From: Nitrospirota bacterium
GTDB taxonomy: Bacteria; Nitrospirota; Nitrospiria; Nitrospirales; UBA8639
Assembly (NCBI GenBank): GCA_029879555.1
Contig: JAOUQB010000076.1
Span: forward strand, 1 to 8,691
Reading direction: 5' to 3'
DNA length: 8,691 nucleotides
The position numbers and the translations under genes were made by a program. Positions within the stretch are counted from its first letter, which is position 1; each line of letters opens with the position of its first letter. Positions 1 through 6,229 of this stretch are shown here, piece by piece. Below the pieces are notes generated by a model. The model was not told the origin of the DNA, ran no database searches, and saw only the letters and a list, made by a program, of their open reading frames with translations.

Positions 1-709
1 CAAAGACTTTCGTGAAATACTTGGGCATATGTTGAACAAGAAGAAGAGCGGCAGGAAAAGTTGACGGCATATCGCGAATCACGGCTTTCAAAAGAGTTGG
101 GCCTCCGGTCGAGGCGCCCATCACGACTAATGGGAACTGGGTCGGTTTCGATGTCACCCGGACCGTGGTGGATAAACCTGTTCCAAGCGGACGCGCAATG
201 GACCGCGCTCCCTTGGATTTTTTCAAACCCGGAGAAACCTGATCGATGCTCCCATTCCGAGATATATCCGTATGCCGAATGCGGGAAAGACGTTCCCGCA
301 ACTGAAAGGCTTCACGAACTTTGGCGTGCAAATGACATTCGATCATCCCCATCTCAGAGGGATCAGAGTTCATCGGTTTGGCAATGAAATCCACAGCCCC
401 CCGTTCAAGCGCCCTCAGCGTCACAGCCGCCCCCTCTTCCGTCCAGGCACTCACCATAATAATGGGAAGTGGGTGATGCGCCATCATATGGTCTAAAACG
501 TCCAATCCATTCATGCCAGGCATCTCGACATCCAATGTCATCACATTTGGCTGCAGGCGTTGAGCTTGGGCGATGGCATCAACCCCATTGATCGCAGTCC
601 CCACAACCGTAAAATCTGGACATTTCATGAGCATCATCGATATCCGATTTCGCATAAAGACGGAATCATCGACCACCAAAACTCGAATAGGTTCCCTCTC
701 AACACTCAT
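1..709 (-). CDS. cheB: Chemotaxis protein-glutamate methylesterase CheB, 3' part off-window
   Basis: Response-regulator methylesterase that removes methyl groups from, and deamidates, glutamate/glutamine sites on MCPs in the cytoplasm, giving adaptation. The frame is open from ATG at 709 to the window edge (236 codons), so the C-terminal third or so is missing. Residues 8-125 are a receiver domain: acidic pair D14/D15, phosphoacceptor D60 in LDVEMPGMNG, S87 and K111 as the switch residues. A charged linker of about 65 residues follows. The methylesterase domain starts near residue 193, with the nucleophile S200 in GASTGGP and the catalytic histidine H227 in VQHMP; the catalytic Asp lies beyond the edge. 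The start fits the family, since the receiver begins immediately (REPIRVLVVDDS), although no strong Shine-Dalgarno sequence precedes it. It is divergent from the small gene at 885. It is cytoplasmic and presumably activated by CheA phosphorylation. Confidence 0.95.
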   Translation of the reverse strand, partial: MSVEREPIRVLVVDDSVFMRNRISMMLMKCPDFTVVGTAINGVDAIAQAQRLQPNVMTLDVEMPGMNGLDVLDHMMAHHPLPIIMVSAWTEEGAAVTLRALERGAVDFIAKPMNSDPSEMGMIECHLHAKVREAFQLRERLSRIRHTDISRNGSIDQVSPGLKKSKGARSIARPLGTGLSTTVRVTSKPTQFPLVVMGASTGGPTLLKAVIRDMPSTFPAALLLVQHMPKYFTKVF

Positions 710-884
710 TGACGTATAGCAAAAGAGGAGAACGCCAAACGTCTGGGACACGAATACACACCAACGGAAGACAACTTCAACAAATTTCGATTAAATCCAT
801 CCATCGGGTTCTTGAGACCCCATTTAAAACTCTGATAGGGTGCACACATTATTCGTTTTTTTATTTTCATAAAGGATACCGATT
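710..884. promoter_or_regulatory. Divergent intergenic region, possible promoters for cheB and the 87-aa gene
   Basis: This 175-base gap separates two divergent starts, so it should hold promoters in both directions. On the minus strand a weak sigma70-like pair can be drawn: TTGAAG (780-775), 16-base spacer, TGTATT (758-753), about 40 bases ahead of the cheB ATG. On the plus strand TTAAAA (824-829), 17-base spacer, CATTAT (847-852) is possible ahead of the small gene, followed by a T-rich leader (855-868). Each box matches consensus at only four of six positions. I saw no convincing sigma28 or sigma54 promoter and no clear operator palindrome. Confidence 0.25.
871..876 (+). promoter_or_regulatory. 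Ribosome binding site of the 87-aa gene
   Basis: AAAGGA lies 8 bases before the ATG at 885, a good Shine-Dalgarno match and spacing. It is the main argument that the small plus-strand frame is a real gene and that 885 is its start. The preceding leader is T-rich, which would leave the site unstructured. Confidence 0.55.
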
Positions 885-1148
885 ATGGACAGACCAGCCA
901 GTGCCCAAGCCGACAGATTGATGCTTGATGCGAAAAAAGCCATTCTTCAAGAACAACACCAACGTTTTCAGGATTACCAGCGAGAAGAACGTTGGGATGA
1001 GGCCTGGAAGCAACTGCATGTCACCTTGACCTGTGCGGCAGATCTGTTAAAAGACTCGGTTGGATTGCTGGAAAAGGCCGTCAACGCGAAGAATCAACTT
1101 CCACGTCCTTCATCGACGCCTCCTGATCCACCACAACCGCTTGGGTGA
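885..1148 (+). CDS. Small protein of unknown function, 87 aa, divergent from cheB
   Basis: Not recognised as a known family. The predicted protein has a charged, glutamine-rich and apparently alpha-helical part (about residues 7-70, including QREERWDEAWKQL) and a proline-rich tail (about 72-86, PRPSSTPPDPPQP). There is no signal peptide, no membrane segment and only one cysteine (C50), so it is probably a cytoplasmic soluble protein. Support for it being real is a good ribosome binding site (AAAGGA, 8 bases upstream), an ATG start and the lack of any alternative gene in this gap. It is the only plus-strand gene in the window, placed between cheB (divergent) and an MCP gene (convergent, 72 bases between the stops). 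A helical adaptor or partner of chemotaxis or flagellar proteins is conceivable from position alone, but nothing in the sequence shows it. Confidence 0.6.
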   Translation: MDRPASAQADRLMLDAKKAILQEQHQRFQDYQREERWDEAWKQLHVTLTCAADLLKDSVGLLEKAVNAKNQLPRPSSTPPDPPQPLG

Positions 1149-1171
1149 CCTGACGCTCACTGTCATTTCGC

Positions 1172-1220
1172 CGGCAAACCACCGTGATTTACCGAGACGG
1201 ATGAGGGCACCCTCATCCGT
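1172..1220 (-). terminator. Two tandem hairpins directly after the haem-MCP stop codon
   Basis: Bases 1220-1197 form a perfect 11-base inverted repeat (ACGGATGAGGG / CCCTCATCCGT with a 2-base centre; realistically 10 pairs and a 4-base loop) that starts at the base after the MCP stop codon. Bases 1194-1172 form a second stem of 10 pairs with a 3-base loop when read on the minus strand. Two of those pairs are G-U, which become A-C mismatches on the plus strand, so the second hairpin favours the minus-strand transcript. There is no T-run after either stem, so this is not a textbook intrinsic terminator. It may end or protect the 3' end of the MCP messenger. Confidence 0.45.
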
Positions 1221-2897
1221 TCATACTTTAAAAACGCTCACCGTCCTCTGTAGATCATTCGCCAACGTACTCAATTCATGACAAGCCTGAGCAGAATCAG
1301 CAATACCGCTTGACGTTTGTCTCGTCGTTTGGCTCATGGCCTCTAAATCCCCAGCAATTTGTCGCGTGGCATTGGATTGCTCCTCTGCGGCACTCGCAAT
1401 TTGCTGAATCATTCCAGCCGTAGAATTAATCATTGAATGAATTTTTGAAAGCGCTTCACCGGTTTTATTGGCCAATTCTACGCCATGCCCAACTTGATTC
1501 GTCCCTTCATCCATTGAAGCCACAGCACTTTTGGTATCTTGTTGGATTTGCCGAATCATATCACCGATTTCTTTCGTAGCTTTTGTCGTTCGTTCAGCCA
1601 ATTTTCTGACCTCATCCGCCACCACCGCAAAACCTCGGCCTTGCTCTCCGGCTCGAGCCGCCTCAATGGCAGCATTGAGAGCTAGCAAATTGGTTTGATC
1701 CGCAATGTCTTCAATCACCCGAACAATGGCACCAATTTGGTCCGATGAGCGGCCTAAAGTCGTAATGATTGTCGCCGCCTGAACCACTGCCTCAGACACC
1801 TGTTGCATCCCCGTGACGGCTTGTGTCACCACTTCCTGCCCGGATCGGGCGGTCTCGGCCGATTCCTGTGCAATGCGTGCCGCTTCGGTGGAATTACGCG
1901 CCACCTCCCCCGCAGTCATCGTCATTTCCTCAACGGCCGAAGCGGATTGAACAGCTCGGGACTCTTGTCCTTCTGCGGCACGAACCACATTATCCGCATT
2001 GGACGCTAAATTAACCGTCGAGGTGGCGAGCCGGTTGGTCGCCTGATTGACCAAAGAAACCGCACCATGCATTTTTTGCATGAACAAATTAAAATCGCGC
2101 GCTAATCCGGAAATTTCATCGGATCCATTTCCAACAGGCACACGTTTGGTTAAATCACCTTCCCCTTGAGCAATATTATGTGAAATCGCCGCCAACGCAT
2201 GAAGGGGCTTTAACACAAACAGATGAATGAGCCAATAGACGGCGGCCAGAAAGACTACGATAATTCCGACCATCCACAATCCCGAATAGATCACTGAACT
2301 TTGCATCAAGGTCTGGGCATGCGTCATGGGAATCGCGACGGACAACATGCCAATCACATCCCCGATGTTTTTGCCTGCATGGCAATTCACGCAGGCTTCA
2401 ACCGACGCACGATCGGCACTCGCCCGAAGAAACGTCGGGACACCCTCAATGACCTGGACGTCACTAAAACTCTCGACGCCCTTATTAATCAATTCCATCG
2501 CGTGCGTTTCGAAAGCGGTCCTCGGAGCATTCGCAGGATTCATGGGCTGATTGCTTACCAATCTCGCTTGATATACCCCACGCCCCCCAAGTTCTTGTCC
2601 GATTTCCTGCGTGGCTGTTGCCGGGAACGGAATGGCATCGGGATCAGTTCCATGTTCGCGAGTCACATGAAGTTGCGCTCCCATGGAAGATTTTTTAATT
2701 TTACCAACATAATTTTTGGCGATGTAGGCCCTGGTTACTTCCACCTGTGCTTGAATAATTTTCCCTTCCTCCTCCAACAACATTCGGAGACGGCCTTCCT
2801 CTTGCTGATAGACCCCCCAGAGGCCACACACCACGAGAACAATGGCCAACAATCCCAACGCCACAACAAATTTTTGTCCGATTCGTAGATTTCCCAT
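1221..2897 (-). CDS. Methyl-accepting chemotaxis protein with periplasmic c-type haem domain (Tll0287-like/DUF3365)
   Basis: Transmembrane chemoreceptor of 558 residues. TM1 is about residues 10-30, the periplasmic sensor about 31-203, TM2 about 204-229, then HAMP (to about 282) and the cytoplasmic signalling coiled coil. The sensor contains CVNCH (C169, C172, H173), the c-type haem attachment motif. Together with the flanking pattern (Asn-Pro-rich stretch, FETHAMELI, then the motif near the membrane) it resembles the Tll0287-like/DUF3365 sensor domain. The hairpin tip (about 396-437) has the canonical [20 protein letters not shown] core that binds CheA and CheW/CheV. With 141 residues after the apex glycine (G417), the arm length fits a 40-heptad receptor. 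No CheR-tethering pentapeptide is present at the C-terminus. The start is ATG with GGGGAA 5 bases upstream. It follows the other MCP by 44 bases and probably shares its transcript. Likely signal: redox state or a haem-binding gas such as O2 or NO; this is inferred. The protein would need cytochrome c maturation. Confidence 0.93.
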   Translation of the reverse strand: MGNLRIGQKFVVALGLLAIVLVVCGLWGVYQQEEGRLRMLLEEEGKIIQAQVEVTRAYIAKNYVGKIKKSSMGAQLHVTREHGTDPDAIPFPATATQEIGQELGGRGVYQARLVSNQPMNPANAPRTAFETHAMELINKGVESFSDVQVIEGVPTFLRASADRASVEACVNCHAGKNIGDVIGMLSVAIPMTHAQTLMQSSVIYSGLWMVGIIVVFLAAVYWLIHLFVLKPLHALAAISHNIAQGEGDLTKRVPVGNGSDEISGLARDFNLFMQKMHGAVSLVNQATNRLATSTVNLASNADNVVRAAEGQESRAVQSASAVEEMTMTAGEVARNSTEAARIAQESAETARSGQEVVTQAVTGMQQVSEAVVQAATIITTLGRSSDQIGAIVRVIEDIADQTNLLALNAAIEAARAGEQGRGFAVVADEVRKLAERTTKATKEIGDMIRQIQQDTKSAVASMDEGTNQVGHGVELANKTGEALSKIHSMINSTAGMIQQIASAAEEQSNATRQIAGDLEAMSQTTRQTSSGIADSAQACHELSTLANDLQRTVSVFKV

Positions 2898-2941
2898 AAA
2901 TGTTCCCCGCTAAATATGTGTCACACACATCACCAAAAGAT

Positions 2942-5041
2942 TTATCCTTTTAAGGAAAATCGACTAAGCGACGTCTGCAAATCTGCCGCTAACCCTGCAA
3001 AATGCTGCGTGGCGGTCGCCACGCCTTGAACATGTCCTTCATTATCTTTACTCAATTGTGCGACTTGTTGAATGCTGGCCGACAACTGTCCTGACACATC
3101 AGATTGTTGCTGGGTGGAGATCGCAAAATGTTGAATCATTTCCACCACCCGTTGGACCCCATTCACGATTTCCGTCAATCGAATCCCTGCCTCTCTCGCC
3201 AACGCCATGCCATTGCGAGCCTCTTGAGTCCCGGCTTCCATCGAATGGACGGCCTCATGCGTACCTTTTTGCACTGATTCAATAACCGTGGCAATTTCTT
3301 TTGTCGCCTTACCGGTTCGCTCGGCTAATTTCCGAACCTCGTCCGCCACCACCGCAAATCCCCGGCCCTGATCCCCAGCACGTGCGGCTTCAATTGCGGC
3401 GTTCAAGGCTAAAAGATTCGTCTGTTCAGCAATATCTTCAATCACCCCGATAATATCCCCAATTTCCTGCGAGCGTTGCCCTAACGTTTGAATGCGACTC
3501 GCTGATTCCTGCATACGGCTCGACACCGATTCCATGCCTTGAATCGAAGAGGACACAATTTCTCCTCCCCGCACCGCCGACTCATTCACTGCGGTCGCCG
3601 TCGACGCCAAGCCTTGTGTATTTCGAGCCATATCTTCCGCCGTAGAGGCCATTTCTTCGACAGATGATGCGACGTGAGTCGCCTGATTCAGTTGGGACTG
3701 GCTCACTTGAACCACTTGATGACCCACGACGGATAATTGATCAGAGGCCTGCGATAATGAATGTGCCACATTTTTCGTTTGAAGAAGCATGCCATTTAAT
3801 TGATCGAGTAAGTGATTGAGGGCTCCTCCCATTTGCCCCAATTCGTCCCGCGTGGTGATGGGGACCCGATTTGTTAAATCTCCGTTCGAGGCTTTCGTGG
3901 CCACTTCCCAAAATGGTTTCAATCGACCAATCACTTTTCGCCCCATCACGATGCCGATGGGAATCACAACGACCAAGCCAAGGAACATTTCAAAGAGGGT
4001 CTTATTGGTAATATCGCCAATTTGCCGAAGCGCTTCGGCCTCAGGAATCTGAACGAGGACAGACCAATGCAATCCTAAGAATCCTTGACCCTCTTGAAGG
4101 TGACTAAACCCGATCACTTGAACCCCTTGTTTTCCAGGATGAAAATTTCGGGAAAACCCGGATTGACCCTGAACCGCGGATTGAGCGGCCTGCAAACCTA
4201 ATTGAGGCAAATTGGCTTTGAACAGGACATTGTCCAGATCATGAACCACATCAGTATTCTGATGAGCCACAGGAGCATATTCCAAAATCGTGAAACCTTG
4301 CCCATTTTGGAGGGTTAATTCTGCACCTGGGAACCCAGCTTTTTTTACAACCCGGTACGCCTGTTGAACAATCGCCTCGATCATGGAAAACTTCATGCGT
4401 TGACTCCAATAGCCCACAACTTTCCCATGATCATAGAGGGGAATGGTCATCCCAACGGTCAACCCCGTCTCATCGGGAAAGATCGATTTCACATCTCGAT
4501 CAACGGTCACATCCTCGACAAATACCCCTGAACTTTGGCCGGGAGTGACCTCACCCGAAGCCTCAGCCACGCCCCCTTGTTGGTGAAGCGCTTGGTACCA
4601 CAGGGTGGAACGAAAATTTTTCCCATATAACGGTTCAGTCCGGATAGGCTGGCCATGACTATCTTGATCGTTCACTGCAATCAACTGCCCGTCCCGATCG
4701 ACCACCTGAACGAAATAGTAGGCCCCGGAAACCCGAACATATTCGTTCAAGACTTCAACAATTTCATTGGTGGCACTGCCCGGTTGATACCACAAAGTAC
4801 GATTACGCAGGATCCGATTGTGACTCATCGTTTGGGCATCGACAGCCCGTTCGGCAAGATACGCTTGCAGGCTGTGCGTCAGACCCTCGGCTGTTGCCTG
4901 ATATTGTACCCCCACTTCCTCTTCCAGGACCCCAACCGTTTCATAGAGCGAATAGACTTGGACGCTCAAAGGAATGAGGGAAAAAAAGACAAGGATCGAA
5001 ACGAGCTTACTGGTAATACCAATGCTTCGAAAGTAATTCAT
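2942..5041 (-). CDS. Methyl-accepting chemotaxis protein with Cache-type periplasmic sensor
   Basis: Transmembrane chemoreceptor of 699 residues from the ATG at 5041 (702 if started at 5050; numbering below uses the longer form). TM1 is about 15-35; a large periplasmic domain of about 315 residues follows; TM2 is about 350-371; then HAMP (about 372-425) and the signalling coiled coil. The periplasmic part looks like a double Cache: [16 protein letters not shown], then FRSTLWYQ, then [15 protein letters not shown] in the membrane-distal half, and a second half ending [15 protein letters not shown]. The tip core [20 protein letters not shown] (544-561) is canonical, and 143 residues after the apex glycine (G559) suggest a 40-heptad class. 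There is no C-terminal CheR-binding pentapeptide. The ligand is unknown; the Arg of the known dCache amino-acid motif is not seen at its usual place before the WY pair. It lies between cheV and the haem-MCP on the same strand, probably in one operon. Confidence 0.93.
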   Translation of the reverse strand: MNYFRSIGITSKLVSILVFFSLIPLSVQVYSLYETVGVLEEEVGVQYQATAEGLTHSLQAYLAERAVDAQTMSHNRILRNRTLWYQPGSATNEIVEVLNEYVRVSGAYYFVQVVDRDGQLIAVNDQDSHGQPIRTEPLYGKNFRSTLWYQALHQQGGVAEASGEVTPGQSSGVFVEDVTVDRDVKSIFPDETGLTVGMTIPLYDHGKVVGYWSQRMKFSMIEAIVQQAYRVVKKAGFPGAELTLQNGQGFTILEYAPVAHQNTDVVHDLDNVLFKANLPQLGLQAAQSAVQGQSGFSRNFHPGKQGVQVIGFSHLQEGQGFLGLHWSVLVQIPEAEALRQIGDITNKTLFEMFLGLVVVIPIGIVMGRKVIGRLKPFWEVATKASNGDLTNRVPITTRDELGQMGGALNHLLDQLNGMLLQTKNVAHSLSQASDQLSVVGHQVVQVSQSQLNQATHVASSVEEMASTAEDMARNTQGLASTATAVNESAVRGGEIVSSSIQGMESVSSRMQESASRIQTLGQRSQEIGDIIGVIEDIAEQTNLLALNAAIEAARAGDQGRGFAVVADEVRKLAERTGKATKEIATVIESVQKGTHEAVHSMEAGTQEARNGMALAREAGIRLTEIVNGVQRVVEMIQHFAISTQQQSDVSGQLSASIQQVAQLSKDNEGHVQGVATATQHFAGLAADLQTSLSRFSLKG

Positions 5042-5050
5042 AGTCATCAT

Positions 5051-5054
5051 TCCT
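5051..5054 (-). promoter_or_regulatory. Shine-Dalgarno that selects the Cache-MCP start
   Basis: AGGA (5054-5051, minus strand) sits 0, 3 and 9 bases before three in-frame ATG codons at 5050, 5047 and 5041. Only the third has workable spacing, so translation most likely begins at 5041 (MNYFRSIG), removing three residues from the longest frame. This makes no difference to TM1. Confidence 0.5.
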
Positions 5055-5143
5055 GTGGTGTCTGCCGAGGTAAATGTTTGCGCTTCGCTTGCTACGGGAA
5101 AACATCATCCAGACATGAAGCCTTTTCTATCCTTCGCACATCA

Positions 5144-6100
5144 TCATTTTAAAACCGGTTCCCGCTGAGTTCGGCCAAGATATTTAATGAGTTTGTCCCG
5201 AAGTTCGGTGGGTTGAAACTTAGTCACATAATCGGTCACACCCATCGATTTCCCCTTCTCAATATTGCACTGTCCTGAGAGTGATGAATGCATCAAAATG
5301 GGCAACCCTTGTAGACGCGGGTCTTCGCGAATATGCTTGGTCAGAGAGAACCCATCCATTTCAGGCATTTCAATGTCCGTGATGACTCCTGCTAAAAAGT
5401 CTCCTAGAGTTTGCCCAGCATCCTCAGCCACCTGAGCCAAGTGCCGCAAACGAGTCAAAGCCTCTTTCCCTGTCTGAGTTTCTTCCCACTTCATCCCCAG
5501 ACGCTCGAGGGTTTTCATGATTTGTTTCCGCGCCACGACCGAATCATCGGCAATCAACACTCGCTTACCGGCCAACTCTTTCACCATTTCAATACCGACA
5601 AGAATTTCTTCATCAGCACGAGGATGCAATTCGGCTAAGACCTTTTCCACATCAAGAATCAAAACCATTCGCCCATCCTCGAGCTTGGTGACGGCCGTCA
5701 CCGCCCCATGCCGACTCGATTGCACCATCACCGGGGGAATTTGAATACGCTCCCACGACATGCGAATGATCCGATCAACTCCGCCGACAAGGAACCCTTG
5801 TTTATTATCGTTATATTCCGCAATGATCAGCTTAGCGGTTCCCACGTTAATAGGGCACAACCCGATGGCTTGAGCCAAATCAATAAGCGCAATATTTTCA
5901 CCACGCAAATTTACCAAGCCCAGTATTCGTGGATCGGAATCGGGAATCTTCGTCACTGGCGGTAATTGCATCACTTCACGTATCTTGAATACATTGATAC
6001 CATAGATTTCTTCCGTGCCCAGATGAAACATGAGCAGCTCCATCTTATTGGCGCCGGCCAACCGAGTCCGTTGATCAATTTCCGCCATCCATTTTGCCAT
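5144..6100 (-). CDS. cheV: Chemotaxis coupling protein CheV (CheW domain plus receiver)
   Basis: Cytoplasmic adaptor that links MCPs to CheA like CheW, with its coupling tuned by phosphorylation of its own receiver. At 318 residues it is normal for the family. Residues about 18-160 are the CheW-like domain (ELLMFHLGTEEIYGINVFKI, the conserved GLVNLRGENIALIDL, and DGRMVLILDVEKVL). Residues about 179-310 are the receiver: D185/D186, phosphoacceptor D242 in TDIEMPEMDG, S272 and K294 in VTKFQP, so all phosphorylation residues are present. The start at 6100 is supported by AAGAGGAG six bases upstream. It lies 129 bases downstream of cheA across the heptamer-repeat stretch and about 100 bases before the Cache-MCP. 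The neighbouring MCP genes suggest CheV couples these receptors. No separate cheW is in the window, so CheV may carry much of that role or cheW may lie elsewhere. Confidence 0.96.
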   Translation of the reverse strand: MAKWMAEIDQRTRLAGANKMELLMFHLGTEEIYGINVFKIREVMQLPPVTKIPDSDPRILGLVNLRGENIALIDLAQAIGLCPINVGTAKLIIAEYNDNKQGFLVGGVDRIIRMSWERIQIPPVMVQSSRHGAVTAVTKLEDGRMVLILDVEKVLAELHPRADEEILVGIEMVKELAGKRVLIADDSVVARKQIMKTLERLGMKWEETQTGKEALTRLRHLAQVAEDAGQTLGDFLAGVITDIEMPEMDGFSLTKHIREDPRLQGLPILMHSSLSGQCNIEKGKSMGVTDYVTKFQPTELRDKLIKYLGRTQREPVLK

Positions 6101-6106
6101 TACATG

Positions 6107-6114
6107 CTCCTCTT
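6107..6114 (-). promoter_or_regulatory. Strong ribosome binding site of cheV
   Basis: AAGAGGAG (6114-6107, minus strand) ends six bases before the cheV ATG at 6100. It is the best Shine-Dalgarno match on the minus strand of this window and fixes the cheV start, giving MAKWMAEID as the N-terminus. Confidence 0.7.
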
Positions 6115-6118
6115 GTAA

Positions 6119-6220
6119 GTCAAAAGTGAACAGTAAGAAGCAAGGATGGAAAGTTTCTCAACCTGTGTCTGGTCTCTTCTTGCTTACTCCTCACTTGTCA
6201 CTTCTCCCTTTTCACTTCAG
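6119..6220. repeat. Two facing arrays of degenerate 7-base repeats between cheA and cheV
   Basis: Read on the plus strand, 6119-6146 splits in phase into GTCAAAA, GTGAACA, GTAAGAA, GCAAGGA. Read on the minus strand, 6215-6181 splits in phase into GTGAAAA, GGGAGAA, GTGACAA, GTGAGGA, GTAAGCA, followed by AGAAGAG (6180-6174). Both fit a loose consensus GTRARNA. The two arrays point at each other across about 27 bases (6147-6173), so a transcript could fold into an imperfect long hairpin. For example GTAAG-AAG-CAAG (6133-6144) pairs with CTTGCTTAC (6179-6187) around a 3-base bulge. The stretch fills most of the cheA-cheV gap and may affect transcript processing, termination or relative expression of the two genes. 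The pattern is visible directly; the function is not. Confidence 0.6.
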
Positions 6221-6229
6221 CTTCCCTGA

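Noticed and set aside
61..496. Two overlapping plus-strand frames near the left edge
   Set aside because: They are shadows of cheB, whose minus-strand frame is open from 709 to the edge with receiver and methylesterase motifs intact.
1..709. Possible frameshift or pseudogene in cheB
   Set aside because: Translating the minus strand codon by codon from 709 gives an uninterrupted frame with all expected receiver residues, the catalytic Ser and His; it is only cut by the window edge.
710..884. Sigma54 or sigma28 promoter ahead of cheB
   Set aside because: GG and GC elements near 735 and 720 are 14 rather than 10 bases apart, and no sequence matched the flagellar sigma28 boxes with correct spacing.
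2301..2888. 195-codon open frame on the plus strand
   Set aside because: It is fully antisense to the haem-MCP coding region, shows no domain pattern or ribosome site, and the minus-strand gene has unmistakable family motifs.
5051..5143. Short GC-rich palindrome in the cheV-MCP gap (around 5080-5092)
   Set aside because: The stem is only about three pairs with a 3-base loop, too weak to call a terminator or operator.
4655..5152. 165-codon open frame on the plus strand
   Set aside because: It lies mostly antisense to the Cache-MCP N-terminal half and its translation resembles no protein family.
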